DNA of 64,000 nt. Origin: Cellvibrionales bacterium UBA4451. GTDB lineage: Bacteria > Pseudomonadota > Gammaproteobacteria > Pseudomonadales > Porticoccaceae. The translations under genes and the position numbers were made by a program. Shown here piece after piece: positions 35,031 to 42,957 of the stretch (the first letter of the stretch is position 1; the number at the start of each line of letters is the position of its first letter). The stretch lies in assembly GCA_002390285.1 (NCBI GenBank), contig DGPB01000004.1, positions 1-64,000 of the forward strand, written 5' to 3'. The notes under the pieces were generated by a model that saw only the letters and a list, made by a program, of their open reading frames with translations, was not told the DNA's origin and searched no databases.

Positions 35031-35423
35031 ATGAAAATACTGGCCGTGATCACTGCTATTTCGGGATTTATTGGCGTTGTCTTTGGTGCCTTCGGTACTC
35101 ATGGGTTACGTGGCACCGTTGAGCCTGAGCTGCTTTCTGTATGGCAAACGGCCATGCAGTATCAGATGTTCCATGTGTTGGTGCTTCTGTCTATTATTAT
35201 CGCGGGCAGCCGCCAATCGAACAGGCTCTTAACTATTTCTGGGTGGTTGTTTGTCGCTGGTACAGTGCTCTTCTCTGGGAGTCTTTACGCGCTCGTTATT
35301 ACCGGTATCAAATCTTTAGGAATGGTGACCCCTTTCGGTGGAGTGTTGTTTTTGCTCGGCTGGTTGGTGCTGTCATTTGCACTGGTGAAATTTATTAATG
35401 CCCAGCAGGTGACAGAAGAGTGA
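35031..35423 (+). CDS. DUF423 (YgdD-like) small inner-membrane protein
   Basis: A 130-residue protein with four predicted transmembrane helices. The ATG at 35031 has TGGAG upstream; the longer frame would run through the rpoH terminator. The N-terminus MKILAVITAISGFIGVVFGAFGTHGLRG and MQYQMFHVLVLL are characteristic of DUF423. Function unknown. It ends 2 bp before trmB, so the two are probably co-transcribed. Confidence 0.9.
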   Translation: MKILAVITAISGFIGVVFGAFGTHGLRGTVEPELLSVWQTAMQYQMFHVLVLLSIIIAGSRQSNRLLTISGWLFVAGTVLFSGSLYALVITGIKSLGMVTPFGGVLFLLGWLVLSFALVKFINAQQVTEE

Positions 35424-35425
35424 CG

Positions 35426-36121
35426 ATGAATATCAGGCCAGAATATAAAAAGAAGTCAATTCGAAGCTATGTGGTGCGCGCTGGGCGGATGACCGAGGGG
35501 CAAAAAGCGGCCTTTGATAAATATTGGTCTGTCTATGGACTGAGTTTGCACAATGGAAAAGTAGATGCTGAGAGCACTTTTGGGCGACGTGCGCCCCAAG
35601 TTCTGGAAATTGGTTTTGGCATGGGTGGTTCGCTGCTGCAGATGGTGCAGGCAGAGCAGGAAAAAGATTTTATTGGTATCGAAGTACATCCCCCTGGTGC
35701 AGGTCGATTAATTAACGATGCGGGCAAGCTGGAGCTATCGAACTTACGCGTGTATCTAGCTGACGCTATTGATGTAATGGATGACTGCATAGAAGATGCC
35801 AGTATCGATCGTCTACAGGTGTATTTTCCTGATCCCTGGCACAAGAAAAAACATAACAAGCGTCGCCTGATACAGCCAGCCTTTGTCCAAAGGATTCACG
35901 CCAAACTTAAGTCTGGTGGAGTATTTCATCTGGCAACTGACTGGGAGCCTTATGCTGAGTATATGCTGGAAGTAATGGAGGCCGCAGAGGGCTATGAGAA
36001 TATTGCCGGAGCTGGTCAGTATTCACCTCGTCCAGATTATCGCCCCGTCACCAAGTTTGAGCAGCGGGGCGAACAGTTGGGGCATGGCGTTTGGGATTTA
36101 CTCTACCGAAAAATTGGCTAG
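35426..36121 (+). CDS. trmB: tRNA (guanine46-N7)-methyltransferase
   Basis: A 231-residue SAM-dependent enzyme making m7G46 in tRNA. It contains RSYVVRAGRMTEGQK, LEIGFGMGGSL (SAM motif), IGIEVHPPGAGRL and the catalytic VYFPDPWHKKKHNKRRL region. The ATG at 35426 is preferred to a GTG two codons earlier that overlaps the previous gene. Confidence 0.96.
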   Translation: MNIRPEYKKKSIRSYVVRAGRMTEGQKAAFDKYWSVYGLSLHNGKVDAESTFGRRAPQVLEIGFGMGGSLLQMVQAEQEKDFIGIEVHPPGAGRLINDAGKLELSNLRVYLADAIDVMDDCIEDASIDRLQVYFPDPWHKKKHNKRRLIQPAFVQRIHAKLKSGGVFHLATDWEPYAEYMLEVMEAAEGYENIAGAGQYSPRPDYRPVTKFEQRGEQLGHGVWDLLYRKIG

Positions 36122-36170
36122 TTGGCTGAGGTCTGATTAGGTTAGCCTGTTGAAATGAAAAAGCAGGCTG

Positions 36171-37007
36171 CTAATTAACCACCAGTAAATCGCAGCCTGT
36201 TTTGGTAAGCATTTTTTCAGCGGTATTACCTATTAATGTCCCTGCAATGCCCTTTCTCGCTTGGGTGCCGATGACCAAGACGTCAACAGCAAGTATATTT
36301 ACCCACTCGCTGATAACAACGTGGGGATTACCCAGCTGAATATGTACTTGATCCTGCGGAATCCCAAAGCGTTCAGCCGTGATGGCTTGTTGAGTGTTGG
36401 TGTCTTCCAGATATTCAAATCCTAAATGGCTGGCAACAGCTTCTTTTTCATCAAGAGCGCACACTAAATGTAGGGTGCTGTTAGTGTCTTCTGCTAGATT
36501 TAGGGCGGCAGTGATAATAGCGTGGTTGAGTGCCATATGAGTATCATCACCATGAATATCTACAGCAGCCAGGATCATGCCGCCAAAAATATGGGTTGTG
36601 GCGCGAGCGACCAAGACGGGGCAGGGTGCAGAGCGTAAAAGCTTTCGTTGAGGTATCCCTCCATCACCCCCGCTCTGGATAATCAGGTTGGCATTTATTT
36701 GTTTGGCGTAGTGGCTGACGGCAGAGGGCCAGTCACTGTTCCAAGTCACTTCGGTGGAAACCTCCACCCTCGGTTTAATGTGTGACGTTACCTGTGACGA
36801 AACCCATTTGCCGAGTTTGTTAAGTACTAAGTGCTTGCCCTCTTGGCGTGAAGGGTAGTGGTTGATTTCATCTGCGGATAAATAGGCACAGACGAAGGCA
36901 GTAATAGAGGCATTGGTCTTGTCTGCTAACGTTATGGCCTTGGTGAGGGCTGTCTGGTGGAGAGAGCCGGGTTCCATGACCGCGAGGTATTTCAGATAAC
37001 GTGTCAT
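36171..37007 (-). CDS. Tandem universal stress protein (UspE-like)
   Basis: A 278-residue cytoplasmic protein with two Usp domains. The first (about 1-130) ends RSAPCPVLVA and the second ends in VDVLVIGTQARKGIAGTLIGNTAEKMLTKTGCDLLVVN in family style, with the GX2GX9G ATP-binding pattern more evident in the second. Tandem Usp proteins take part in stress survival; the specific ligand is unknown. It is convergent with trmB and divergent from elbB. Confidence 0.9.
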   Translation of the reverse strand: MTRYLKYLAVMEPGSLHQTALTKAITLADKTNASITAFVCAYLSADEINHYPSRQEGKHLVLNKLGKWVSSQVTSHIKPRVEVSTEVTWNSDWPSAVSHYAKQINANLIIQSGGDGGIPQRKLLRSAPCPVLVARATTHIFGGMILAAVDIHGDDTHMALNHAIITAALNLAEDTNSTLHLVCALDEKEAVASHLGFEYLEDTNTQQAITAERFGIPQDQVHIQLGNPHVVISEWVNILAVDVLVIGTQARKGIAGTLIGNTAEKMLTKTGCDLLVVN

Positions 37008-37150
37008 CGGCTATGCTCCTTTGGTAGCCATAGGAATATCCTTGGTAGCTTAATATAATCACATATTTTCATTAACCATAGAATATTTTCATACAGTGTT
37101 TAAAAAAATGTTTCTAAACAATGAGCTTGATGCACAGCAAGGGGGTCAAA

Positions 37151-37807
37151 GTGAGTAAGCGAGTAGCGGTTGTCCTGTCGGGATGTGGTGTCTTTGACGG
37201 ATCAGAGATATACGAATCAGTGATTACTCTGTTGCGGTTGGATCAGGCGGAGGCTCAGGTACAGTGCTTTGCACCAGATATTGAACAGATGCATGTTATC
37301 AACCACTTTACCGGTGAAATAGCAGAAGGTGAGAGCCGCAATGTACTGGTGGAAGCTGCTCGGTTGGCGCGAGGTGAGATCAAAAATCTGGCAGATGCCC
37401 ATGCTGAGGATTTTGACGCGGTGATTATACCGGGAGGTTTTGGTGCTGCTAAAAATCTCTGTGACTTTGCTGTAAAGGGCTCAGATCTTAGTGTAAATAA
37501 GGACTTGGTGCGCCTTATTCAGGCAATGCACCAGGCCGGTAAGCCAGTAGGACTTATGTGTATTGCCCCCGCAATGGTAGGCAAGCTATTTGGTGAAGGC
37601 GTACATTTTACTATTGGTGATGACATGGATACAGCCTCGGCAATCGAGGCAACAGGTGCAGTTCACGAGCGATGCCCGGTCAATAATATCTGCATTGATG
37701 GTGCCCATAAAGTGGTGACTACGCCAGCCTACATGTTGGCGGGTACTATCAGTGAAGCTGCCAGCGGTATTAATAAATTGGTGGACACGGTGTTGGCGCA
37801 GGCCTGA
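37151..37807 (+). CDS. elbB: DJ-1/PfpI-like glyoxalase ElbB
   Basis: A 218-residue protein of the DJ-1/PfpI class I glutamine-amidotransferase-like fold. The GTG at 37151 has GGGGG about 5 bp upstream and gives the E. coli ElbB length. AVVLSGCGVFDGSEIYE, VIIPGGFGAAKNL and the nucleophile elbow GLMCIAPAM (cysteine) match the family. E. coli ElbB has weak glyoxalase activity; an older link to isoprenoid synthesis is unproved. Confidence 0.92.
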   Translation: MSKRVAVVLSGCGVFDGSEIYESVITLLRLDQAEAQVQCFAPDIEQMHVINHFTGEIAEGESRNVLVEAARLARGEIKNLADAHAEDFDAVIIPGGFGAAKNLCDFAVKGSDLSVNKDLVRLIQAMHQAGKPVGLMCIAPAMVGKLFGEGVHFTIGDDMDTASAIEATGAVHERCPVNNICIDGAHKVVTTPAYMLAGTISEAASGINKLVDTVLAQA

Positions 37808-37812
37808 GAGCA

Positions 37813-38283
37813 ATGATGACCGATAATCTGAATAACCCTTTCTGGCAGTATTCCCTGGCTCACTATGGTCGGCCTGAGGTGGCAGAATGCTGTTTGAGTT
37901 ATCAGGATAATCATGGAGCGAATGTCAATCTCCTGCTATTTCTCTGCTGGCTTGGTTGTTGTGGCCAGAGAGTTGAACCAGAGCAGATGGAGCAGGCAAG
38001 TTCGTTGATTGAGGAGTGGGATCTGCATGCAGTCCAGAAAATACGATCTATTCGCCGATTTTTTTCATCATCTCAACAGGCTTCTAGTGAGATAGTGGAG
38101 TCACTTCAGCGAGCGGAACTCATGGCAGAGCAGATTGTCCAAAACATCCTCTATAATTGGTGGTCAGAGCAAAGCCCCCATACCTCAAACGAGCCAAGGG
38201 CAGCTTTGCAGGCAACAAATTTAAATACCTATTTAGCCACTTTGGGCTGTCGGCCAGTGACTGATGATAGCCCGCTACTTTGA
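37813..38283 (+). CDS. TIGR02444 family protein
   Basis: A 156-residue soluble protein of unknown function. NPFWQYSLAHYGRPEVAECCLSYQ and VNLLLFLCWLG near the N-terminus fit the TIGR02444 family known from Pseudomonas and relatives. The start could be either of two adjacent ATG codons. It lies 5 bp after elbB and precedes an FKBP isomerase gene. Confidence 0.82.
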   Translation: MMTDNLNNPFWQYSLAHYGRPEVAECCLSYQDNHGANVNLLLFLCWLGCCGQRVEPEQMEQASSLIEEWDLHAVQKIRSIRRFFSSSQQASSEIVESLQRAELMAEQIVQNILYNWWSEQSPHTSNEPRAALQATNLNTYLATLGCRPVTDDSPLL

Positions 38284-38364
38284 CTGATATGAAGGCCGCT
38301 GACCTCTGGGTAATTTTACGTTAGTATGGCCGACTGAATCGGACCTTCAACAAAGGACACTTTT

Positions 38365-39111
38365 ATGAAATTTAAAACCCTGGCGCTTGCCTCTGTAGTA
38401 GCGGTCACCCTGACAGCTTGTGATAAACAACAGGAGGACTTGAGTACTACGCAGGATAAAGCGAAGGCTGAGATGGTTTTTGATACTCAGATAAAGAAAT
38501 TCAGCTACGTGATTGGCATCGATATGGGTGGGCAGCTCAGCACATCAGATATCCAGATAGATCGTGAAGCATTTTATCTCGGTTTGTCTGATTCTCTGGA
38601 TAGCCATCCACCGCGGATCGCTAAGGAAGAATTAGAGGGCGTCGTACAGAATTTCCATGATGAGCAGCAAGCCAAGGTGCAGCAGCATGAAGATACTATG
38701 CGTGTCGCCGCAGAAAGAAATATGAAGGAAGGCTCCGTTTTTCTGGCCGAAAATTCGACCAAAGATGGGGTTAACACCACGGCAAGTGGTATGCAGTATA
38801 AAGTGATCACTTCTGGTAATGGCGCTACGCCGACAGCAGAGAGTCGTGTGGAAGTGAATTACCGTGGTACCTTGACTGACGGCACAGAATTTGATGCTTC
38901 AAATAAGCATGGCGGATCCGTAGAGTTGGATATTAGCCAAGTTATCCCCGGTTGGACCGAAGCACTTCAGCTGATGAAAGAGGGCGCTAAGTGGGAGTTG
39001 TATCTTCCTCCAGAGCTTGCGTATGGTCCACAAGGCGCAGGTGAGATGATTGGCCCAGGTGCTACCCTTGTTTTTGAAGTAGAGCTGCTCAAGGTGTTGG
39101 GTGCTGAATAA
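38365..39111 (+). CDS. fkpA: FKBP-type peptidyl-prolyl isomerase, lipoprotein (FkpA/Mip-like)
   Basis: A 248-residue exported isomerase. The signal peptide ends in a lipobox, LTAC (C19), so it is probably lipidated. The N-terminal helical dimerisation region (about 30-130) has IKKFSYVIGIDMGGQL. The FKBP domain (about 145-246) has VEVNYRGTLTDGTEFDAS, VIPGWTEALQLMKEGAKW and LAYGPQGAG. It helps fold envelope proteins. Adjacency to rsd and dsbB mirrors the Pseudomonas algQ locus. A strong terminator follows. Confidence 0.92.
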   Translation: MKFKTLALASVVAVTLTACDKQQEDLSTTQDKAKAEMVFDTQIKKFSYVIGIDMGGQLSTSDIQIDREAFYLGLSDSLDSHPPRIAKEELEGVVQNFHDEQQAKVQQHEDTMRVAAERNMKEGSVFLAENSTKDGVNTTASGMQYKVITSGNGATPTAESRVEVNYRGTLTDGTEFDASNKHGGSVELDISQVIPGWTEALQLMKEGAKWELYLPPELAYGPQGAGEMIGPGATLVFEVELLKVLGAE

Positions 39112-39134
39112 GTATTTTTTACACTAGCAGTAAT

Positions 39135-39161
39135 AAAAAAGGCCCTAACGGGCCTTTTTTA
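39135..39161. terminator. Terminator between the FKBP gene and rsd
   Basis: AAAAAAGGCCC and GGGCCTTTTTT pair around TAAC, with A and T runs on both sides; suitable for both convergent genes. Confidence 0.85.
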
Positions 39162-39246
39162 TTACTTAATTTTGATGTGGCTGGTGTGCGGCGATAGATA
39201 TAATTTAGGAATAACTTATTAAGGACTATTTGTTAGCCAGTACTTA

Positions 39247-39723
39247 TTAGGAGATATTTAGAATTTTTTCACTATGCGCAGTATGTAATACCTTTATCAT
39301 TTGATCTTCAGCTGCCAGCCTAGATTCGAGTGATTCTCCCAGTCGTGATAGATCGACAGCCAGTGTTTTAAGGTCATCTGTTTCCAGATACTTGTCATTA
39401 AAATCCAGAATTATCTCAGTGGTAGCATCAATAGTCTGAAATAGTCTGTCAGCAGCCTCTAGGCCTTCGCTATCCTGAAGTTCCTTGCCTTCCTTTACCA
39501 ATTGATCATAAATTTCAAAGTGTCCGGCAGAGGTGTAGTCCACCAAAATTTCACAGAAGGCTTTCAGCTTTTCACGGTGTACCGTATTTTTGCTGTGAAG
39601 ATCTTGAATTTTTCCAAGGGTGCAAAATTCAACCAGAACTTTTTGCCGCTCGTTTAACCAGCGGTCGATCAGGCTGCTAACTCCCCCCCAGCGCTCTTGG
39701 GCAGACTTACAGTTCTCAAGCAT
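39247..39723 (-). CDS. rsd: Anti-sigma-70 regulator Rsd/AlgQ
   Basis: A 158-residue all-helical protein that binds the housekeeping sigma factor in stationary phase. The N-terminus MLENCKSAQERWGGVSSLIDRWLNERQ and FCEILVDYTSAGHFEIYDQL are characteristic. In Pseudomonas the orthologue AlgQ influences alginate gene expression and is also linked to an FKBP isomerase and a DsbB gene, as here. Confidence 0.93.
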   Translation of the reverse strand: MLENCKSAQERWGGVSSLIDRWLNERQKVLVEFCTLGKIQDLHSKNTVHREKLKAFCEILVDYTSAGHFEIYDQLVKEGKELQDSEGLEAADRLFQTIDATTEIILDFNDKYLETDDLKTLAVDLSRLGESLESRLAAEDQMIKVLHTAHSEKILNIS

Positions 39724-39863
39724 ACATAGTCGCTTTTTTTTATGGATTCACCCCAGCATATGCAAACAGCAACAGCGTGACAAGGCTTTAACGAACACCA
39801 TTAGGAGAGGCTATTGTTTGTTTGGTTAAGTTTGGTGCTAGTCCTCAAGTGGTACCTGGGCGA

Positions 39864-40568
39864 TCAGTTTGAGCAGGCAATCACTATCCAGGGCAATAAA
39901 AAAACGGTCAAGGTACCAGTTAATCCAAGCCCCAGACTGGAAAATGCACCACAACGGGGACTGATTTCGAAGGCTCGTGCAGTGCCCAAGCCATGGGCAC
40001 TGATACCCATGACAAACCCTGCGATACGATCATCGGTGATGTTTAGCCAGCGAAATATCCAGGGCCCACAGATTGCACCCACCACGCCAGTAAAGACGAC
40101 TACGCCAGCAGTGAGGCCCGGAAGACCTCCGATTTTCTCGGTAATCCCCAGAGCAATAGGCGTTGTGACCGACTTGGGCGAGAGTGAAATCAAGGTCTCC
40201 ACGGATGCCCCAAGTAGCCAGGCAATTGACACGGCGCTGATAACAGCAAAGCTGGCTCCAAATAATAGCGTGATCAGCAAAGGTTTTGCCAAAGAGCGAA
40301 TATGGTGAAATTGTTGATGAAGAGGAATCGCTAGCGCCACCGTTGCTGTGCCCAGTAAAAAGAAAAATGGACTATTGGCATGGCGATACAGGCTGTAATC
40401 AATGTCCACCAGTAACAACAAGCAGCCGATCAATGCTGGTGCCGTGACGAGGGGGTGCAGCAAGGAGTGAATGGTTGGTCGAGAGTTGTATCTCCGATAG
40501 AGCCAAAAGGATGCCCAGAACACGACTAACGTCAGTACCAGAAGACCTACTTGATTAAGCAATGCCAT
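39864..40568 (-). CDS. LrgB/CidB family membrane protein
   Basis: A 234-residue polytopic membrane protein. The start MALLNQVGLL shares its A with the lrgA stop in TGATG, showing translational coupling; the frame extends 11 codons upstream inside lrgA. Signatures are LLHPLVTAPALIG, LSPKSVTTPIALGI and SAHGLGTARAFE. LrgAB/CidAB proteins modulate murein hydrolase activity, and some members export small organic acids; which applies here is unknown. Confidence 0.92.
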   Translation of the reverse strand: MALLNQVGLLVLTLVVFWASFWLYRRYNSRPTIHSLLHPLVTAPALIGCLLLLVDIDYSLYRHANSPFFFLLGTATVALAIPLHQQFHHIRSLAKPLLITLLFGASFAVISAVSIAWLLGASVETLISLSPKSVTTPIALGITEKIGGLPGLTAGVVVFTGVVGAICGPWIFRWLNITDDRIAGFVMGISAHGLGTARAFEISPRCGAFSSLGLGLTGTLTVFLLPWIVIACSN

Positions 40569-40978
40569 CACGGATGTTTGGCCTCTGATCGTAACAGCCA
40601 TTTCATCACCAGGGCGGTGGCGGTGAGGGTGACCAATGTGGACAGCACAATAACACCAACAATGGCCGGCCGCTGATCAGCCTGAGTGTTAGGAAGGAAA
40701 AAAATCCCAACACAAGCAGGAATAAACATCAGTGGTAATCCACGGATCAACAAATGAGCCGTATGTTCTAATCCCGTATGTTTAAACCCCCTATATTTAA
40801 ACTTTAGGAGTATCTTGCTACCGCTGAGATTCAGGGTCAGAAACAACAGAATCATGCCAATCACAGGGCCGGGTATGGGCATGCCACTGTAACGTGTAAT
40901 GGCCTCACCAATACCCTGATAGAGCAGCAGGATGATCAGTCCTCGCAATAAGTTCAAGACTTGCGAATCATTTGCCAT
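40568..40978 (-). CDS. LrgA/CidA family holin-like protein
   Basis: A 136-residue protein with four transmembrane helices. The start MANDSQVLNLLRGLIILL overlaps the dsbB 3' end by 25 bp. PGPVIGMILLFLTL is the family signature. It is coupled to lrgB. The pair is inserted between dsbB and rsd, which are close neighbours in Pseudomonas. Confidence 0.9.
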   Translation of the reverse strand: MANDSQVLNLLRGLIILLLYQGIGEAITRYSGMPIPGPVIGMILLFLTLNLSGSKILLKFKYRGFKHTGLEHTAHLLIRGLPLMFIPACVGIFFLPNTQADQRPAIVGVIVLSTLVTLTATALVMKWLLRSEAKHP

Positions 40979-41430
40979 AGGCCCAATGCCGCCAGGCCCA
41001 AAAAGCACAGTAAGGTCCAGGCTGGAATACTGAGGTTGAGGAGGGTCCATTGCACTTCTGCACAGTTGCCGTCCCCCCGAAACAACATACTCAATGCGTC
41101 ACTAAAATTGAAGGCATCAAACAGGTACTCAACGGGTGGGCCGCAGGCCGGGACCTGATCCTCTGGTAGGCTTTGAAGCCAAATCTGTTTTCCTGAGAAA
41201 AATCCACCTGCCAGTGCGCTAAGCGTAATGAGCCCGCCATAGACTTTGATGCCGTAGTTGTGAAGAAAGGCCAACAAAGAAAAGGTGCCCGTTAATATGA
41301 TGAAACCCCGTTGGGTAATGCAAAGATAGCAGGGCTTAAGCTCCATGACATTCTGCATGTAGAGGGCCGCGAGAATAAGCCCGTTACAGACTAGAAAAAT
41401 AAATAAATTGGTTTGTCTTGCTGTGGGCAT
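40954..41430 (-). CDS. dsbB: Disulfide bond formation protein DsbB
   Basis: A 158-residue quinone reductase of the inner membrane that reoxidises DsbA. Four helices, a first periplasmic loop with CYLC in LKPCYLCITQR, and a second loop with the cysteine pair in VPACGPP and DGNCAEVQW are present. All four functional cysteines are retained. Its partner DsbA lies at 1760-2401. Confidence 0.95.
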   Translation of the reverse strand: MPTARQTNLFIFLVCNGLILAALYMQNVMELKPCYLCITQRGFIILTGTFSLLAFLHNYGIKVYGGLITLSALAGGFFSGKQIWLQSLPEDQVPACGPPVEYLFDAFNFSDALSMLFRGDGNCAEVQWTLLNLSIPAWTLLCFLGLAALGLWQMIRKS

Positions 41431-41820
41431 GGCCCTGTCTCCCTTGTTGGTAACGGGTTCATTTTAGCCCGGATATTTCATCAGTACACTACCGTTAACA
41501 GCCCCAAGGGCTTAATAGCAGACGTTAAATTGGACTGGGCACCAGAACTCAGAACGTACCGATGGTTACGCCGTCGATCGGTTCGAGCGATAAGAGGTAG
41601 GGCTTTTCTCCGGCTTAGTTGTGTTTCCCGTGTACGGGTGTAAAACTGGCAGAGTTTGCCACAGTGCTACCTTTGATGGTGGAAAATGGTATCAGAAGTG
41701 ACTTTTTGGTTAATCGGATACTGAGGTGTTGTAACTGGTAGTAATCTCGAATTTATAGAGAAAGGCTAGAGGCGAGAACGAAACACCTCGTGCCTCGTCT
41801 TTCAAAGAATGGATAATATT
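41431..41820. other. Non-coding region upstream of the HPP remnant
   Basis: About 390 bp between dsbB and the decayed HPP gene. No supported gene, tRNA or terminator was found. A 76-codon frame here (41413-41643) has an Arg-rich composition and no ribosome-binding site. Confidence 0.5.
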
Positions 41821-42310
41821 ATGGCGATGAGAGACATGAGCAACCGAGAGGTTGTGATTTCTATTATTGGCGTCATTTTTTAGCTACACAATTCTCTCTG
41901 CCGAATAAACCCCTATCATTTTGGCCTCTACTGGCGCATCTGCCATGTTGATTTTTGGCCTACCTCATAGCCCTGTTTCAAGACCTTGGCATCTCGTTGG
42001 TGGTCATCTGGTATCAGCCGTAGTTGGTGTTACGTGCCAAAAATTTATAGGTAATCCTATTTTTGCCTCTTCGCTGGCGATCGCTGTCGCCATGTTGTTG
42101 ATGCATTATTTGCGTTGTATCCACCCCCCGGGTGGGGCGACAGCCGTGACAGCCGTTATCGGAGGCGAGCAGGTGGAAGCACTTGGCTACGCTTTTGTGA
42201 TATTGCCAGTTTTTTTCAATACTATTATTTTACTGTCTATTGCCATGGCAGTGGCGACGTTACGGGATAAAAATCCTTTTTACCCAGAGTTACAGCAGGG
42301 TGCTGAATGA
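41821..42310 (+). pseudogene. HPP-family membrane protein gene with frameshift and nonsense codon
   Basis: The intact 3' frame (TTG 41921 to 42310) encodes the bulk of an HPP protein: ASTGASAMLIFGLPHSPVSRPW, GGHLVSAVVGV and CIHPPGGATAVTAV. A genuine start seems to lie at ATG 41821 (MAMRDMSNREVVISIIGVIF). That frame stops at 41881 after a run of six T. With one T fewer it would continue SYTILSAE, meet a TAA at 41906-41908, then join TPIILASTGAS. So one homopolymer slip and one CAA-to-TAA change separate it from an intact gene. HPP proteins are linked to nitrite transport in some organisms. Internal start at ATG 41942 could give a truncated product. Confidence 0.65.
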
Positions 42311-42366
42311 CATGTAAGTTTGAGCTAGCAGATTCTAGTTCTTCACGTTAAAGCGTTTCTTAAAGA

Positions 42367-42957
42367 TTAAAAGGTATGCCCTAGTCGTTGGCTCTCAGCA
42401 AAGGCAATAATTTTAGGGAAGACTCGAGAGAATTCTTCATCCAATAATTGGTAGTCTCTAAGCAATTGGGGGAAAGCATTATTCAATGGGATGGGTGTAC
42501 GAAAGCGCTGGCCCACCCTTTCTAGGATATATTCAATGTTCTCAATTTGAGCGTAGCTTTCAAGCCATTGAGCTTTCGGCGCGATGTCATTAAATCGTTT
42601 GGCCGCGGGTGGTAAATGATGCTCATACTCGGATAGAAGTTGATAAAAGTACTGACAATAGCTGTCCAGAGCTTGAGCGTGAAAGTTGAACCAGTTAGCG
42701 GCGAGGAAGTGGTCGTAGCAAATATCAATCAGGATCCCGGCATAACGGCGATAAGGTGGTTCAATCCGAGTGACGGCATTTTTTACTTCGGGTAACGAAT
42801 CGGTAAAGACATCAATTTTTCGATGAAGCGCAATCCCTTCTTCAATTGCCTGGGGGAGCTGACCACGCAATGGCCCTTTGACAAAATCACCCAGTAGCCC
42901 CCCCACCATCAATTCCGGGTGGTCGCCGGAAAGATAGATATGGGCTAGATAATTCAC
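42367..42957 (-). CDS. acpH: Acyl carrier protein phosphodiesterase
   Basis: A 196-residue metal-dependent enzyme of the AcpH/HD-like family that removes phosphopantetheine from acyl carrier protein. MNYLAHIYLSGDHPELMVGGLLGDFVKG and ALHRKIDVFTDS are characteristic. It starts with GTG, overlapping the gshA stop by GTGA, so translation is coupled to gshA. Confidence 0.93.
   Translation of the reverse strand: MNYLAHIYLSGDHPELMVGGLLGDFVKGPLRGQLPQAIEEGIALHRKIDVFTDSLPEVKNAVTRIEPPYRRYAGILIDICYDHFLAANWFNFHAQALDSYCQYFYQLLSEYEHHLPPAAKRFNDIAPKAQWLESYAQIENIEYILERVGQRFRTPIPLNNAFPQLLRDYQLLDEEFSRVFPKIIAFAESQRLGHTF

Noticed and set aside
39814..40308. 164-codon plus-strand frame opposite lrgB
   Set aside because: It is antisense to a clear LrgB coding region, is rich in Pro/Thr/Lys, and resembles no family.
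41560..41620. tRNA-like GGTTCGAGC motif in the dsbB/HPP gap
   Set aside because: No acceptor, D or anticodon stems can be built around it.
41413..41643. 76-codon plus-strand frame after dsbB
   Set aside because: Arg-rich, no Shine-Dalgarno, no family resemblance; it overlaps the dsbB start.
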